Source: Nautilus pompilius (Eukaryota; Mollusca; Cephalopoda; Nautilida; Nautilidae). From it: DNA of 64,000 bases. Below, one piece after another: positions 48,420 through 60,054 of this stretch. A program made the position numbers and the translations under genes. The notes beneath the pieces are model-generated. The model worked only from the letters and a program-made list of their open reading frames with translations. It was not told the DNA's origin and searched no databases. The stretch spans positions 1 through 64,000 of the forward strand of contig JACATO010001558.1 in the NCBI GenBank assembly GCA_018389105.1, in the 5' to 3' direction. Within the stretch, counting starts at the first letter, position 1; every line of letters starts with the position of its first letter.

Positions 48420-48760
48420 GAAGCACTGCGCGTGCGCGGGCGTAGACGCGCGAGTACGCGGATAGATGGCGCAGTGTCAGCAAGCGATGATCAAGAGAGG
48501 AAGGAAAAACACAAACTCGCAGATGGCTGCCGGTATTCCACGCAAAGCCGCTGCTGTAGGCGGGTGGTACGGTTAAGACTCGGTGTGAAGCCCAGAGACG
48601 TCTGTATTTTTTTTGTTGTCTTTTCCGCGCCTGATGCGGCTTCTCGGCGCGGTTTTGAGAGCGCGCGCGACCACGCGGGAGCTGGAAGATCTCCCGAAAC
48701 TGGGGTATTTCGAGAGCGGAAGTACGCGTAGCTCGGTCTTCAGTACGTATGGCGTCCGAA
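48420..48760. promoter_or_regulatory. CpG-rich island, possible promoter
   Basis: CpG dinucleotides are far denser here than in the flanks, for example GCGCGTGCGCGGGCG near 48428 and GAGAGCGCGCGCGACCACGC near 48657. An NRF-1-like TGCGCGTGCGCG is included. An ATG GCG start in a reasonable context follows at 48749, opening a 63-codon frame (MASEQNLGRRSSFVN...). A donor-like CAG|GTGCCG site lies within it. Whether a gene starts here is unknown, and no homology supports it. Confidence 0.3.
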
Positions 48761-49135
48761 CAGAACCTAGGTCGGCGCTCGAGCTTCGTTAACGTAGGAT
48801 TGCTTTCATCTCTTTCCTCCTTCCCCCAACAAAGAGCTCAACGGCAGGTGCCGACGTGGAGCGTCTTCAGACTTTTAGTTCCGGTCTGTGGCAGCAGCCA
48901 CCCTGAGGGAAGTGGGTTTGGGAATTTACCCCGGGCGTAAAGGAAGTGAGGAGTTTAAGGCTTAATCCAGCCAATTCACCTTCTGATGCCTTTAGGTTTG
49001 TGTTTAGACGAGGGGGAAAGCCATTTGGCCTTCTACGTCGCTTCATTTAAATGTAAATGCACTAATAATCACCCCTCTTCTTTCTCTATCTGAACTAGCC
49101 ATAGGCTTCCATACAGTTAAGTCAACAACAACAAC

Positions 49136-49186
<51 letters not shown>

Positions 49187-49994
49187 TAATAATTTTTGTT
49201 CTTGTTTGCACTAAATAACGTAGCAGCACAATCGGACAATGTAACTGGTGGAACACGTAGCTACCTAGCACCGCCTTTGACTCCTCTTTTCGCAAGATTC
49301 CGGAACCAATGGGTAATTTGCCAAACCCAGGATTGGCGAGAGAGAGAGAGAGAATTAATTATAGATTTAATCTTTCAGCAGCTTATTTAATTTCACTGAG
49401 TAAACACGAAGAGCTCGATCTTCTCAGTGTCTCGCGTAGCCGGTTTGGTCGAGGGGGGGATCATGTCAGACAAAGCCAACGAGTTTGACATATCATTGCT
49501 TTGGTGTCCTTTAAAGACGAAACAGCCGCCGAGAATCTAAATAAAAACTAACTAACTGACCGATCTTACCGAGATGGCGATTATTAAAACCCCCCGGCTA
49601 ATTTCTCGCGCGCTTTTTGTTTCATCTTTCGTTTTTTTGTTTTTTTTTATTACAGCAAAGAGCTCGGGCGACGATGAGTTGGTTGGCTATCTCGCTCTTC
49701 TCCCTTTCTGGGTCCGCGCGGTGCCGTTCTAACGGCGCTTCCCCGTAAGATAATTGGCGATAGCAGCGGAGTGTTTATCGCAACATAACAAAGGCGACTC
49801 CAGCTAACTGGAAATAATCGCAGAGTGTAATTACGTCTATTAGGCGGCTATTAGATAGCGGGGGGGACAGTGAACTATCGAATGAAAATAAGATTTCGCA
49901 CGCGTCGAGTCTTCTTGGTCCGATGTGTCATGAAATTGTCTAGCAGGAAAATTCCTTGTACTTCTGAGTGTTTCAATTCCAACAGACTTGATTC
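48761..49994. other. Spacer with microsatellite
   Basis: Apart from the ATT-type microsatellite listed separately and a short GA run (49338-49353), nothing is recognised. Small frames show no motif. Confidence 0.3.
49124..49192. repeat. (CAA)n-(TAA)n compound microsatellite
   Basis: A short CAA run passes into about 19 TAA/AAT units with one phase break. Confidence 0.95.
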
Positions 49995-50731
49995 TCTCTC
50001 TCTCTCTCTCATCTGTACTAACATCATCATCATCTCTCGCTCTCTCGCTCTCATCTCTCTCATCGTACTAACATCATCATCATCTCTCTCTCTCTCTCAT
50101 CTGTACTAACATCATCATCTCTCTCTCTCTCTCTCATCTGTACTAACATCATCATCATCTCTCTCATCTGTACTAACATCATCATCATCTCTCTCATCTG
50201 TACTAACATCATCATCATCTCTCTCTCATCTGTACTATCATCATCTCTCTCTCTCTCATCTGTACTAACAACATCATATCTCTCTCTCATCTGTACTAAC
50301 ATCATAATCTCTCTCTCTCTCATCTGTACTAACATCATCATATATCTCTCTCATCTGTACTAACATCATCATATCTCTCTCTCATCTGTACTAACATCAT
50401 CATATCTCTCTCTCTCTCATCTGTACTAACATCATCATATCTCTCTCTCTCATCTGTACTAACATCATCATATCTCTCTCTCTCATCTGTACTAACATCA
50501 TCATATCTCTCTCTCTCTCTCATCTGTACTAACATCATCATATCTCTCTCTCTCATCTGTACTAACATCATCATCATCATCTCTCTCTCATCTGTACTAA
50601 CATCATCATCATCATCTCTCTCTCATCTGTACTAACACCATCATCATATCTCCCTCTCTCTCATCTGTACTAACATCATCATATCTCTCTCTCTCATCTG
50701 TACTAATATCATCATCATCTCTCTCTCTCTC
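49995..50731. repeat. CT-rich minisatellite, about 21 units
   Basis: Each unit reads (TC)n-ATCTGTACTAACATCATCAT with a variable number of TC and ATC repeats, giving unit lengths of roughly 25-45 bases. I count 21 copies of the TGTACTA core, including variants CATCGTACTA (near 50062) and TGTACTATC (near 50232). The strong strand asymmetry (almost no G on the plus strand except in the core) gives open frames of MMMLVQMRERERD type on the minus strand; these are artefacts of the repeat. Confidence 0.97.
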
Positions 50732-51876
50732 CCCCTTCCTCCCTCCTATCAATCGCACGCGTCACTCTGGTTACCCTGAGCCGGAAACCTCACCGTGAGG
50801 ATTTAACGACATCAGTTATAAAGAAAAGCGCGCGTGCTTAAAGGCTTTACTCAAATTGCCAGACAGACAGACAGACGGGGGCGGGTAGCGGGGTCTGGTG
50901 CTGAAAAGCAATATTTTTTTTCGCATTTGATAACGTCAACGAATTTAAAAAATAATAAAAAAAAACAAAAACAGAAGCGGAACCGAATGGATGTGAAAGC
51001 CAAATGGTTTTGTATCGAAACAGTATCCACATCGAGGCGTCGTGATGGCAACAACAGCTCGGACGAGATGGTGCAGGCTGATACAGGGCCTTAATTATTA
51101 ATGGTTCGAGAAGAGCTTTCGGTACCGGCCTTCATTCCCTGGCGATTTACGAAAGTTTACGGGAAAATATTAACGAAGCGAAGAAGGCATTGCTAACCCT
51201 AACACGGAAATTCCGTTGAGCGACTACAAAAGACCGGGGAGTAGAGGAGGAGGAGGAAGAGGGGGCGGCGGCGAGTGTCAGGCAACAACGGAAAGCGGAT
51301 CGAAGCCAAGAATCGTCAGCGGGACAAACGGCCGACAGATCGGCGTCGACATCCGCGCGCACCGCAGCGCTCTTCAATCTACAGAGGAACATCAAAACCT
51401 GTAAATATTCCCCCCCCCGCACATTTTTACGTGCCTCAAGTTTAATTGACGATCATCCGCCAGAAGGATCGGCGCGCGCTCTCTCTCTCTAAAGTACCCG
51501 TCGGGTTGTCGCCATTCTCTCTGCGGCGTCAGCAGACCAGTTCTCCCGACACCTGGCGGTCGCAACGAGCTGAGCGATTGGTCGGTTTTTAGATTTGTCT
51601 TTCTGCGCCTGGAACGTGTATTATCCGGCTTACGTTTGACCGAGTTCCGTCATGGGACCTACAAGGGTCCAGTCCCCCCCCCTTTTTTTAGGGTTATGAA
51701 ATATTCAATGTTTTTTTTTCTCCAGGTAACAGATGGAGAACTTATTTATCGAGATGGATTTGATAACACCGTAGATAATGTCTATGCTAACTACACTCGC
51801 GCCTGTGTATTTCTCTGTTATCCATTGTTCCATCTCGCTAAGAGAATCTAGGAGACCAGTTTCCATAACGCCATCT

Positions 51877-51879
<3 letters not shown>

Positions 51880-51927
<48 letters not shown>
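51880..51927. repeat. (TA)n microsatellite
   Basis: About 24 uninterrupted TA units, self-complementary and able to extrude a cruciform. Confidence 0.97.
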
Positions 51928-51928
<1 letters not shown>

Positions 51929-52359
51929 TTTTAAGCACCTCTTTATTCACATAATACTGATCATCGCGTCTCTGATACAGGATGGCAGTGCTAAGGACAG
52001 TCGGCTGCTACAAGTCTTCAGCGAACCTTTCCATTGCCACCGTCTACACTATCTACTAGGGTCGCTTAAGTAATCACTACACCGACGTGTATTATTTTTG
52101 TTTAATTTTAACTTTCGCAATATTCATTTGTTGCTTGTTTGAACAACAGCGATGCTAATGTATCGACAATTTGGAACTGTGCATGTGACTGTTGTCCGTC
52201 AAACTTAGATCAAACCTAGGAACTGATCCGACCTCAGGCCTAACGTGAGGATTTGGCACCGATCTGTTAAAGACCCGTGCTTTCTTTACACGTGTAGGGT
52301 GGTGTGGATGTTCGCGTTTCTTATAATTGGAAGCACAAAGTACTGACGACATCTAAAAC

Positions 52360-52430
52360 GTTTTACTAGACTGTTAAGGTTGAGGGTCCGAGTTCGAATC
52401 CCAGTAAAGATCTGCTCGCTTTGGTGTGCT
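52360..52430 (+). mobile_element. SINE fragment (family B, diverged)
   Basis: A B box, GAGTTCGAATCCC, at 52390-52402 is followed by AGTAAAGATCTGCTCGCTTT, which aligns position for position, with several differences, to the body after the B box at 44843-44887 (minus). The A box is not clear. Confidence 0.5.
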
Positions 52431-53099
52431 TCCCTGACTCTTACAACTTCGCTTTCTAGCTCACATCCGTAGAATTTCCCCAACAATCAGCGCAGGGATC
52501 CACGAAGCAAGTAAGGAAACCATCGAAGTTTGAAATTTTAGGGCATCGTTTATGGATTCCTTCTAAAATATTCTTTCAGGATATTTCCGGGTTTAACGGA
52601 ATCGAAGATTAAAATAAACTGATCCTCACTTTTTAAAATACCATTAAAAGTTAATATTATTCTCGGTATTTAGGGGATACATCCATGGCGACAAACTGAA
52701 TGTAAATGCTCTTTAAACCCTATTTCCTGCTGAATGTGGGAGTGCCGGGGCCTCGCGAGAGTTAGAAAGGGCAACAACGCTTGTTAGCGGTAACCATGGT
52801 GCTATGCAATCCCATCCGGTGTGACGTTCGCGGAAGAGAATCTGTATTTGAGATGTAATTTTTAAACAGCACGACTTTTAAAACAAAAAAATACGATACT
52901 GGAACAATGGCAAAGTTTTAAATTCCTTTCTTTTTTTTTCCCCTAATGTGTCGTCTTTCCTTCACTAGAACAGCCAGAAGACCGAGGAAAGGAGTAAAGT
53001 CGCTGCGCGGATGTTGTTGTCTCAAGATCAGCTCTTTATCCGAAAAGATCCGGTATAAACAGGTTTAAAAGAAGCCCCTTACCTATAACAGATAATCAG

Positions 53100-54314
53100 T
53101 GCTGTGTATCGGTGACCTTGAACTTCAGTCTAATAATAGCCGCATCACGCCACGTCAGTTAGTCATCGATCTACACGCGCTAGAGTGAACGTATGTTTAG
53201 TGCACTTGGCGATTTGTCGCAAGTTGAACAATGAAGGATCTTGAAGGGCGACGTGTTTGTGTGAAATTCTGTTTCAAATTGGGAAAAAATTCCGCAGAGA
53301 CTTTTCTAATGTTGCAACAGGCCTATGGGGAGGATTGTTTGAGCCGTACGCAATGTCACAAGTGGTACCAGCGTTTCAAATCGGGAAGAACATCCACCGA
53401 AGACAATCCCAAATCTGGACGACCTTCCACGACAGCGGACGACGATCACATTGAGAAAGTGCGAGCTGTGATCCGTGGAAATCGTTGCCTGATTGTCCGT
53501 GAAGTTTCCGAAGAAGTAGGCATCTGTAAAAGTTCGTGCCACATGATTTTAAAGGAAAAAATTGAACATGCATCGTGTAGCTGCAAAATTTGTGCCACGT
53601 CTGCTGACAGAAGAGAACCGAGTCACAGTCAGTCAGGAGCTCTTTGATCGTTCGAATTCTGATGAAAGCTTTCTGAAAAGTGTCATCACAGGTGACGAAA
53701 CGTGGGTGTACGGCTACGATGTCGAAACAAAAAGGCAGTCGTCGCAGTGGGTTGGATCATCGTCGCCGCGACCAAAAAAAGCACGTCAGAGTCGCTCAAA
53801 TGTGAAGGTGATGTTGATCGTCTTCGTTCATCACGAGTTTGCTCCACGTGGTCAGACGATCAATAAAGAGTTTCACTTGGATTTCGAGAGGCAGGGCGAA
53901 GGAGGCAGCCTGAGGCATGGAAAAACAAAAGCTGGGTGCTGCACCACGACAACGCACCTGTTCACGCGTCACTCCTTATCCATGACTTTTTGGCAAAGCA
54001 CGAGACGTCTCTCTTCCCCCAGCCGCCCTACTCTCCCCATTTGGCCCCTGCGGACTTTTTTTTTTGTTCCCAAAGTTGAAATCCACCCCGAAAGGTCACC
54101 GATTTCAGACGATAGAAGAGATCGAAGAAAATTCTCTACGAGAACTGCGCACTATCCCCGAAAACGCGTTCCAAAACTAGAAATAACGTTGGGAGCGGTG
54201 TATCAACAGTGGAGGGCACTATTCTGAAGGAGACGGGGCTGATTAAATTGGAAGTAAGGCAATAGATTTTTTTTTTTTTTGTAAAGTTCGGTTTCTTTTT
54301 GGACGGACCTCGTA
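53100..54314 (+). mobile_element. Mariner-family (DD34D) transposon, left end not found
   Basis: The right end is recognisable as AAGTTCGGTTTCTTTTTGGA followed by CGGACCTCGTA (about 54284-54314), of the form expected for a mariner terminal repeat ending at TA. No matching inverted end is visible left of the coding region, so the left end is lost or heavily mutated; 53100 is an estimate based on leader-like sequence before the start codon. The transposase gene inside is broken. Confidence 0.75.
53231..54230 (+). pseudogene. Mariner transposase pseudogene with at least three frameshifts
   Basis: The N-terminal part starts at the ATG at 53231 and has the mariner helix-turn-helix features CHKWYQRFKSGR and NPKSGRPSTT plus a second HTH (REVSEEVGICKSSCHMIL). 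Near 53562 the frame changes to NMHRVAAKFVPRLLTEENR and then VITGDETWVYGYD, which contains the first catalytic aspartate. Near 53885-53905 it changes again, to HHDNAPVHASLL and PPYSPHLAPADFFF, the second and third aspartates with 34 residues between them (DD34D). A third shift falls in the T-run at 54056-54065, after which coding sense continues to the TAG near 54178. The usual SPDLAP is SPHLAP here. The gene cannot give an active enzyme as it stands. Confidence 0.92.
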
Positions 54315-57300
54315 CATCAGACGCCTCAGACATTATACACTGGAGTAGATGGTCAGAATGTCCACTATCGGCACCTACTCACGGACAACAGAGCGACCCA
54401 TGTTTTCACAGGAATAGCTGCTGTGTGGCACCAAACATTTTCTGATGGAGTTCGTGGGTGGTAGCCAGCTGGCTTTGTGGCGTACACATTGCCCTTCAAC
54501 ACATTCAACTGGGAAAAAACATAAAACTGGTCCGCGTAGGTCCCATCCCACCTGCCGGGAAAGCGTTCAACCAAAAAAGGGCCGGAACTAAAAGCAGCCG
54601 AGGTCAGAGGTTATGTCATTGCGTTATGCGGTACCGTCATCTGTCAGCTTCCGGATGAAGCAATGCCTTACTTTTGCATGGTAGCGACCCTACGGGTAGA
54701 ACTTACGTTAGACTACTTTGCAGAAACAAGCGAAAATAATCGCAACTTAATTTCAGAGTAGTGAGGAAACTTTGCTGGCTGCATTCGCGATCCTCCACAT
54801 GTTCTATCGCTGCACAAGATTCTTCCGGTTTGTCCCATTCAGCTACACAAATGATCTCTTTGAAATCTCTTTGTAATCTCATTTATAAGCCTGGCATCGC
54901 CCATAAAATATTGATATTGTGCACAGGAATCCGGATTATGTTTCACCCTTTGGTCTTGTCATTGCATTTAGGTTTCAGCCATAAGCGGTCGCTGCAGGCT
55001 TCCTGACTATTTTACTACATCTTTTTTTTTTAAAAAAAAAACGCTAACATTAATATTCAATTTATACTGACTGATTGCGCTCGACGACTTGGCTTTAATC
55101 CCTTCTTCGAATGACTGCGTCCCGATTACTTCATTCCGTTGGTTTTCTTATACTTTCCAGCTTTCGCCTTCTAATAATTCAGCCTGGAGGAGGAGGAGCA
55201 GCGATGTAACATTCTCAGCTAAACTAAATTAAAATTCCTGGTGGTGACTGCGAGATAAGCAGACGGGTCGTGCGACTGTTCCTTCAGCCCTTGCCGTTGC
55301 ACTGCGTGGAGGCGGACCGCGGCCGACTAAGGTAGTCAGCATCTGGGTGGCCAGTGGTTCCATGGCAGAGTAGCGGGACTGCTACGGTGGAGGGAGGATC
55401 CATGTTCGAATTCCCGCCGACACCAGCTGCAGCAAACACCACCGGAGTTCGCCGAACAATCACGAACGAAACTCCGCGATGACGTCATCGCGGGCGTTAA
55501 GCTCGGCTTCACTTTTAGAAAACAGAAACTAACTAAGAAATCGAACGAAAAGCGTTCCTCCAAGAACTAAAATAATGCTGTTTCAGCTCCTTGAAGACCA
55601 TCACTAAATTCTACTTCCCTATTTTCGGAAATCACATCGCCATTTCGAGCGCGTTTTCCCTGGCGATTTGCCTCCACTGGCGAAATGCATAATACCATCA
55701 GAGATGCGAAAGGTCCGATTGGACGAGGACTGTAACCGATGGAGGCAAAAGTCTCTTTGGAGATGCTGCGCCACAACGCGTAGTTCGTTTACTGTATATT
55801 CGTGTGGCGAAGTACTGGGGTCCGTGGAGAATTAACAGAAAATTGGTACAGTTACGTACGTACTGGAGGCTCAACAGGGTATCACTTTTTAAAGCTTTTG
55901 TAGCGCAAGAGAGAGAGAGATTTAGTGCAGTATAAGGTCGATGACTCAGTACACTTCGCCTTCTACATAAAACGGTGCCCACACACAAACAACTTCAGAT
56001 CAAGTTCGTTAATATTATTGATAAATTAATAGAAATAAAATTGTTAGTAATTCTTATTATTTAAATAGAGATGTATGGTACATCTAATGAAATTCGTTTG
56101 TGTATACTGAGTTATATTTACTTGGTATCCTTGCTGATAAGTGCAAGCTAATGTTGGGCAACATGGCCAGTGTTGACAGTAATGGCGTCAAGGTAGGTCT
56201 TTAATGACTCGTCTAGTTGTATGTTCGAATAAAAAAACATGAATTTGACACATTTCAACGCATTTTATAGTTTGTGAAAATTGTATACTTTAAAGAATGG
56301 CATGTGTTCGGTGTACAAAGCCTGTTATGCAAGAATTGACCTTCAGGTGTTAGTCAGAAATAAAATCTAGAGTGACGATACCACGAGGAGCACCGCAAAG
56401 CTGTGCCTCGGTATCGGTCTTATTCTGGGGTCGAGTTGTTCGAAAACGAGGCTCGCTCCTCGAGACATAACTCCTCTGTACGTTTGCTAGAGGTGTACAT
56501 TTAACTAGTTTCTTCTTGTTGCTATGATGTCAAAGGGGAAGATTTTACATGCGTTAAGCCACTGACTTGATATCTGACTTCTCTCTCAGCTTAATATAAA
56601 GAGAGAGAGAGCAATTAAACACAAGTTCTCTTCGGGTTTTTTTGTTTCAAATTGGCTGACGCCTCTGCAAGCAAATGCTGAAAGTCTGCATATCCATTCA
56701 TTCGCAATTCTCTTCTGCTCTCTTGTAAACATCTTTGAATATCAAGCCTCGCAGACGGTAAGTGACTAATTTATAATTATTTTTTCCTTGTAATGAATCC
56801 CAAAAAGAAATTTGTAGTATCGGTCCTGCCGGTGTTTGTGTCCCGTATAAAGACTTTGCCCGGTACATTTCTCGTGGGGGTCAATTAGAAGAAAGCCCCC
56901 CTCCCTATGCTCTACACAATGAGAGCGGTCCTATTTTTACACCTTTAAAGTGATTATTTATTTACCTGTTGAGAACTTTCTGCTTTACTCCTTACCCGGG
57001 TGGTGGCTCCAACATCCCGACCTCTGGAGTTTGTGGCGCTGTACTATGGCGAGATCGGGCGATCGGGCCGCGCGCGATACTGTCCCGCAACAGGTGAATA
57101 AACGTTCCGCTCAGTGAATTAGCACGCATGATATTTGTTTTGATGATTCGAATTAAATACTAATAAAGTTCTCTTAGTCGAGTTTGCATACAAAGTCGAA
57201 ACAAAAGGGTGTCACTGTTGTGTTGGTTGTTCATAAAAATTCCAGCATCCAGAGAAGAGAAAGTTAAAATAAAATTCCTTTCGACAAGAATTCCGTGTCT

Positions 57301-59460
57301 TCAGTCTTTTCCTCCACAACGCTGGATTTCTAATGATTCAGCCACATTGTTTTTGTAGAGCCTGGATAGACACTGTTTCGAGTTCTCCGATAGCTTTCTT
57401 CCTCTTCTCCGACCGCGCCACCTTAACGGCTCCGTTTTATCTTCCCGGTGCTAGCCTAGCCATCTACCTACGACGCGCGAGCTCCAGGTGTGTCAATTAT
57501 GCTGAAGAGAAAGAAATATTAACGCCTCGTACGTGCACCAGAAACACGGAAAGAAAGAAGACATCTGATATTATTAGGAGAGCTGAACATGCAGTAGCGT
57601 CAAATAGCCGTACTATCGGATCCGTGACAAGTGATTAAAGGTGTTTGTCGTGTTACTTTAAGCCGATAGGTGAAAAAGCGAGTTTGCCTAATGACAGTGG
57701 CAGTGCCAAACGGAAACTCCGAGTTGGCTATGCTAGGAGGAGGCTATACAGTAATGAGCGAGAAGATGAAACAGGAAACTATGGGGAAAATGCGTCAAAG
57801 ACGTTTTTGGGGGGGATTATCCGCTAAGAACCTAAAGATATTTGCTTTTGATCCAGGTAAAAGGTATAACAAAGCTGCAGATTTACGGTATGTTAACGAA
57901 CCTGCCGGACCAGACTGGTTGGGGGCAGTTTCACGAAGGGAACTGATTAAGACTAACCGGTGACTGTCAGGAGCCCTCTCTCGCTGTTGGTTTCTTCTTT
58001 CTTACTTATCAATTAAAAATTGATGTTAATTTTATTATACATATTAATTTGGAAACCCCATAAATCAATGCATTTGACCCAAACGTACGCATTTTATGAA
58101 TGTCTGTGCATGTACTGGACGTCTCAGTAGAGAGAAAGCAAGTGGGCTCCTACCACCTTCATCAACCCGATAACAGATGGATGCCCCCCGAGTTTCTCCG
58201 TCTACAGGCTGTTCAGAGGGTCGCCGATGCGGCCAGACCCGCGAGTCCTGACGGAGCCTCCGTTCTTCTACTACGGCGAGTTCAGGCTTCGGAAATTCAT
58301 TGCCTGAAAGTTGTCGCACCCGAGTTTGGAAAATACTCATCGGACGGAGTCTCCTCAAACTCAATGGCCCGCAGCCCACGGTCGAGTGTTGAGTGGACGG
58401 CGATTCTATAACGCGAGGGGCCACGCCCACATTCTTCGGGAAGGGACAGGGGGCGCCACGTGCCACGTCTCTCGCGTCACTGCGGTCAGGAGATGGAATC
58501 AAGGCATTCAATTTCACCGACTAGGCGAATGCTGTTTCCTGCTTGTGAATGAATTCGCGCATCCCCCTTCATCGCACCCCCTTTCCATTTTGTCAGCCGA
58601 TACGAGACAGAAGGTAACAAACAAGCCATCGCTTTGAATTATTTCTTTCCATGGAAATCCCGTTTCTTCTCGCTCGTCTTCGAGCAGCTCCATCATCTCC
58701 CCCCCCCCCACGGTCTCTCTAGTTTCCTCCCACATCTAAAAACCCGAAGAGTTCTTGGTAGGGATTTCCGGGTCACCGCCACGGCGGTCCCGCTGGTAAC
58801 CGTTGACCACCGGTCAAGAGACCCCGCCCCCCCAACAGCGCCCGCTTAATTCGTTTGGTCACCAAGACTAGTGTAGCTTCTTCCCACCATCCCTTTCTAG
58901 CTCCCTACTTCTGAATAGTTCTACACAAGCGATGTAGAGTCAGCACGTGCTCGGGGAGAGAACGAAATGAGTAACAGGATGAGATTAAATGAAGGAATTA
59001 GCTGCACGATAAAGGTTTATAAGGCTAAATCTCTTGGCTTCAGACCCCTTCAACGTTTAAAAGCATCACTGGCTCGCGCCTGGCGAACTGCGTTGCTAAA
59101 AAACAGTTTCACGAGAGAAGTAGGTCGATCACTCGGGGTGGAGCGGAAGCTGTTTATAGACCGATATCCACCCGGACAATGAAGACGGATCGATAATCAG
59201 GCCAGAAGGCGGAGCGCAGCCGTCCACGCGTCGGCGGTGCTCCGTCGGAGAAACGCTACGTACGTACTGCGATATGATGCCAGCTGTTCTCCAGCTAAAT
59301 AGTCATCGGAATTCTATCGATCTTTAGAGCGTACATGAATTTTTCTCTGCATTAAAAACACCGACCTGGAACAGGTGTAGAGCGAATGAAAACGGGATGC
59401 GAAGACGGAAGGCTTGCAGCAAGAGAATAAGATGATGTTGTCTGGCATGAATAGGGTTGT
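54315..59460. other. Long gene-poor spacer
   Basis: Nothing is recognised as a host gene. A SINE lies at 55345-55480. Short GA runs occur at 55909-55920 and 56599-56610, and a T11A10 palindrome lies near 55023-55041. CpG-richer DNA at 58100-58860 gives overlapping frames of up to 150 codons on both strands (58065-58517 minus is the longest) that lack motifs and are likely composition effects. Confidence 0.35.
55345..55480 (+). mobile_element. tRNA-derived SINE
   Basis: GTGGCCAGTGGTTCCATGGC (55348-55367) is A-box-like and TGTTCGAATTCCC (55402-55414) B-box-like, at tRNA spacing. The downstream body contains CACCGGAGTTCGCCGAAC. It differs from families B and C, so a separate SINE family or an old tRNA relic is possible. 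Confidence 0.55.
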
Positions 59461-59933
59461 AGGAGAGAGAGAGAGAGAGAGAGAGAGAAGAGACGGAGGG
59501 AGAGAGAGAGCAGAAGAGAAAATAGAGAAAGAGAGAGAGAGAGAAGAGAGAAATAGAGAAAGAGAAGAGAGAAATAGAGAAAAGAGAAAGAGAGAAGAGA
59601 GAGAAAGAGAGAGAGAAGAGAGAGAGAGAGAAGAGAGAGAGAGAAAGAGAGAGAGAAAGAGATGGAGGAGAGAAGAATGGAGAATAGAGAGAGAAAGAGA
59701 GAGAGAAAAGAGATGGAGAGAGAAAGAGATGGAGAGAAGAGAGAAAGAGAGAAGAGATGGGAGAGAGAGATGGGAGAGAGAGAGATGGAGAGAAGAGAGA
59801 GATGGAAGAGAGAGAAGAGAAAAAGAGGCTGATGGAAGCGAATAGAGAGGGAGAGAGAGAGGAGAGACCAAAGAGAGAGATGAGAGAGAGAGAGAGATGA
59901 GAGAGAAAGAGCTGGAGAGAGACCTAGAGAGAG

Positions 59934-59964
<31 letters not shown>

Positions 59965-60054
59965 CTCTCGCGAGAGAGAGAGGAGCATGGAGAGAGAGAA
60001 GAGAGATGATGGAGAGGATCTCGAGATCGAAGAGAGAGAGAGACGCTCGAGGAC
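59461..60054. repeat. 590-bp polypurine (GA-rich) tract
   Basis: Nearly every plus-strand base is A or G, organised as GAGA runs with irregular GGAG, AAATAG and GATGG interruptions. A short palindrome CTCTCGCGAGAG sits near 59966-59977. The minus strand gives two long serine/leucine frames (265 and 240 codons) and the plus strand a glutamate/arginine frame of 143 codons; all are consequences of the composition and are not called as genes. Such mirror-rich purine tracts can form triplex (H-DNA). Confidence 0.95.

Larger units (their letters stand above)
50732..53099. other. Spacer, no gene recognised
   Basis: Contains a purine-rich patch at 51238-51275, a CT patch near 51479, the (TA)n tract at 51880-51927 and a SINE-like fragment at 52360-52430. 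Frames up to 91 codons lack motifs. Confidence 0.35.

Noticed and set aside
47990-48445. 151-codon plus frame leading into the CpG-rich block
   Set aside because: No domain, low-complexity basic sequence, and no splice or start evidence beyond an ATG.
50060-50580. Minus-strand frames with MMMLVQMRERERD repeats
   Set aside because: They are direct translations of the minisatellite. Unit-length variation breaks any constant protein repeat.
58065-58517. 150-codon minus frame in CpG-richer DNA
   Set aside because: The plus strand is also open over the same interval and no motif is present; GC-rich sequence has few stops.
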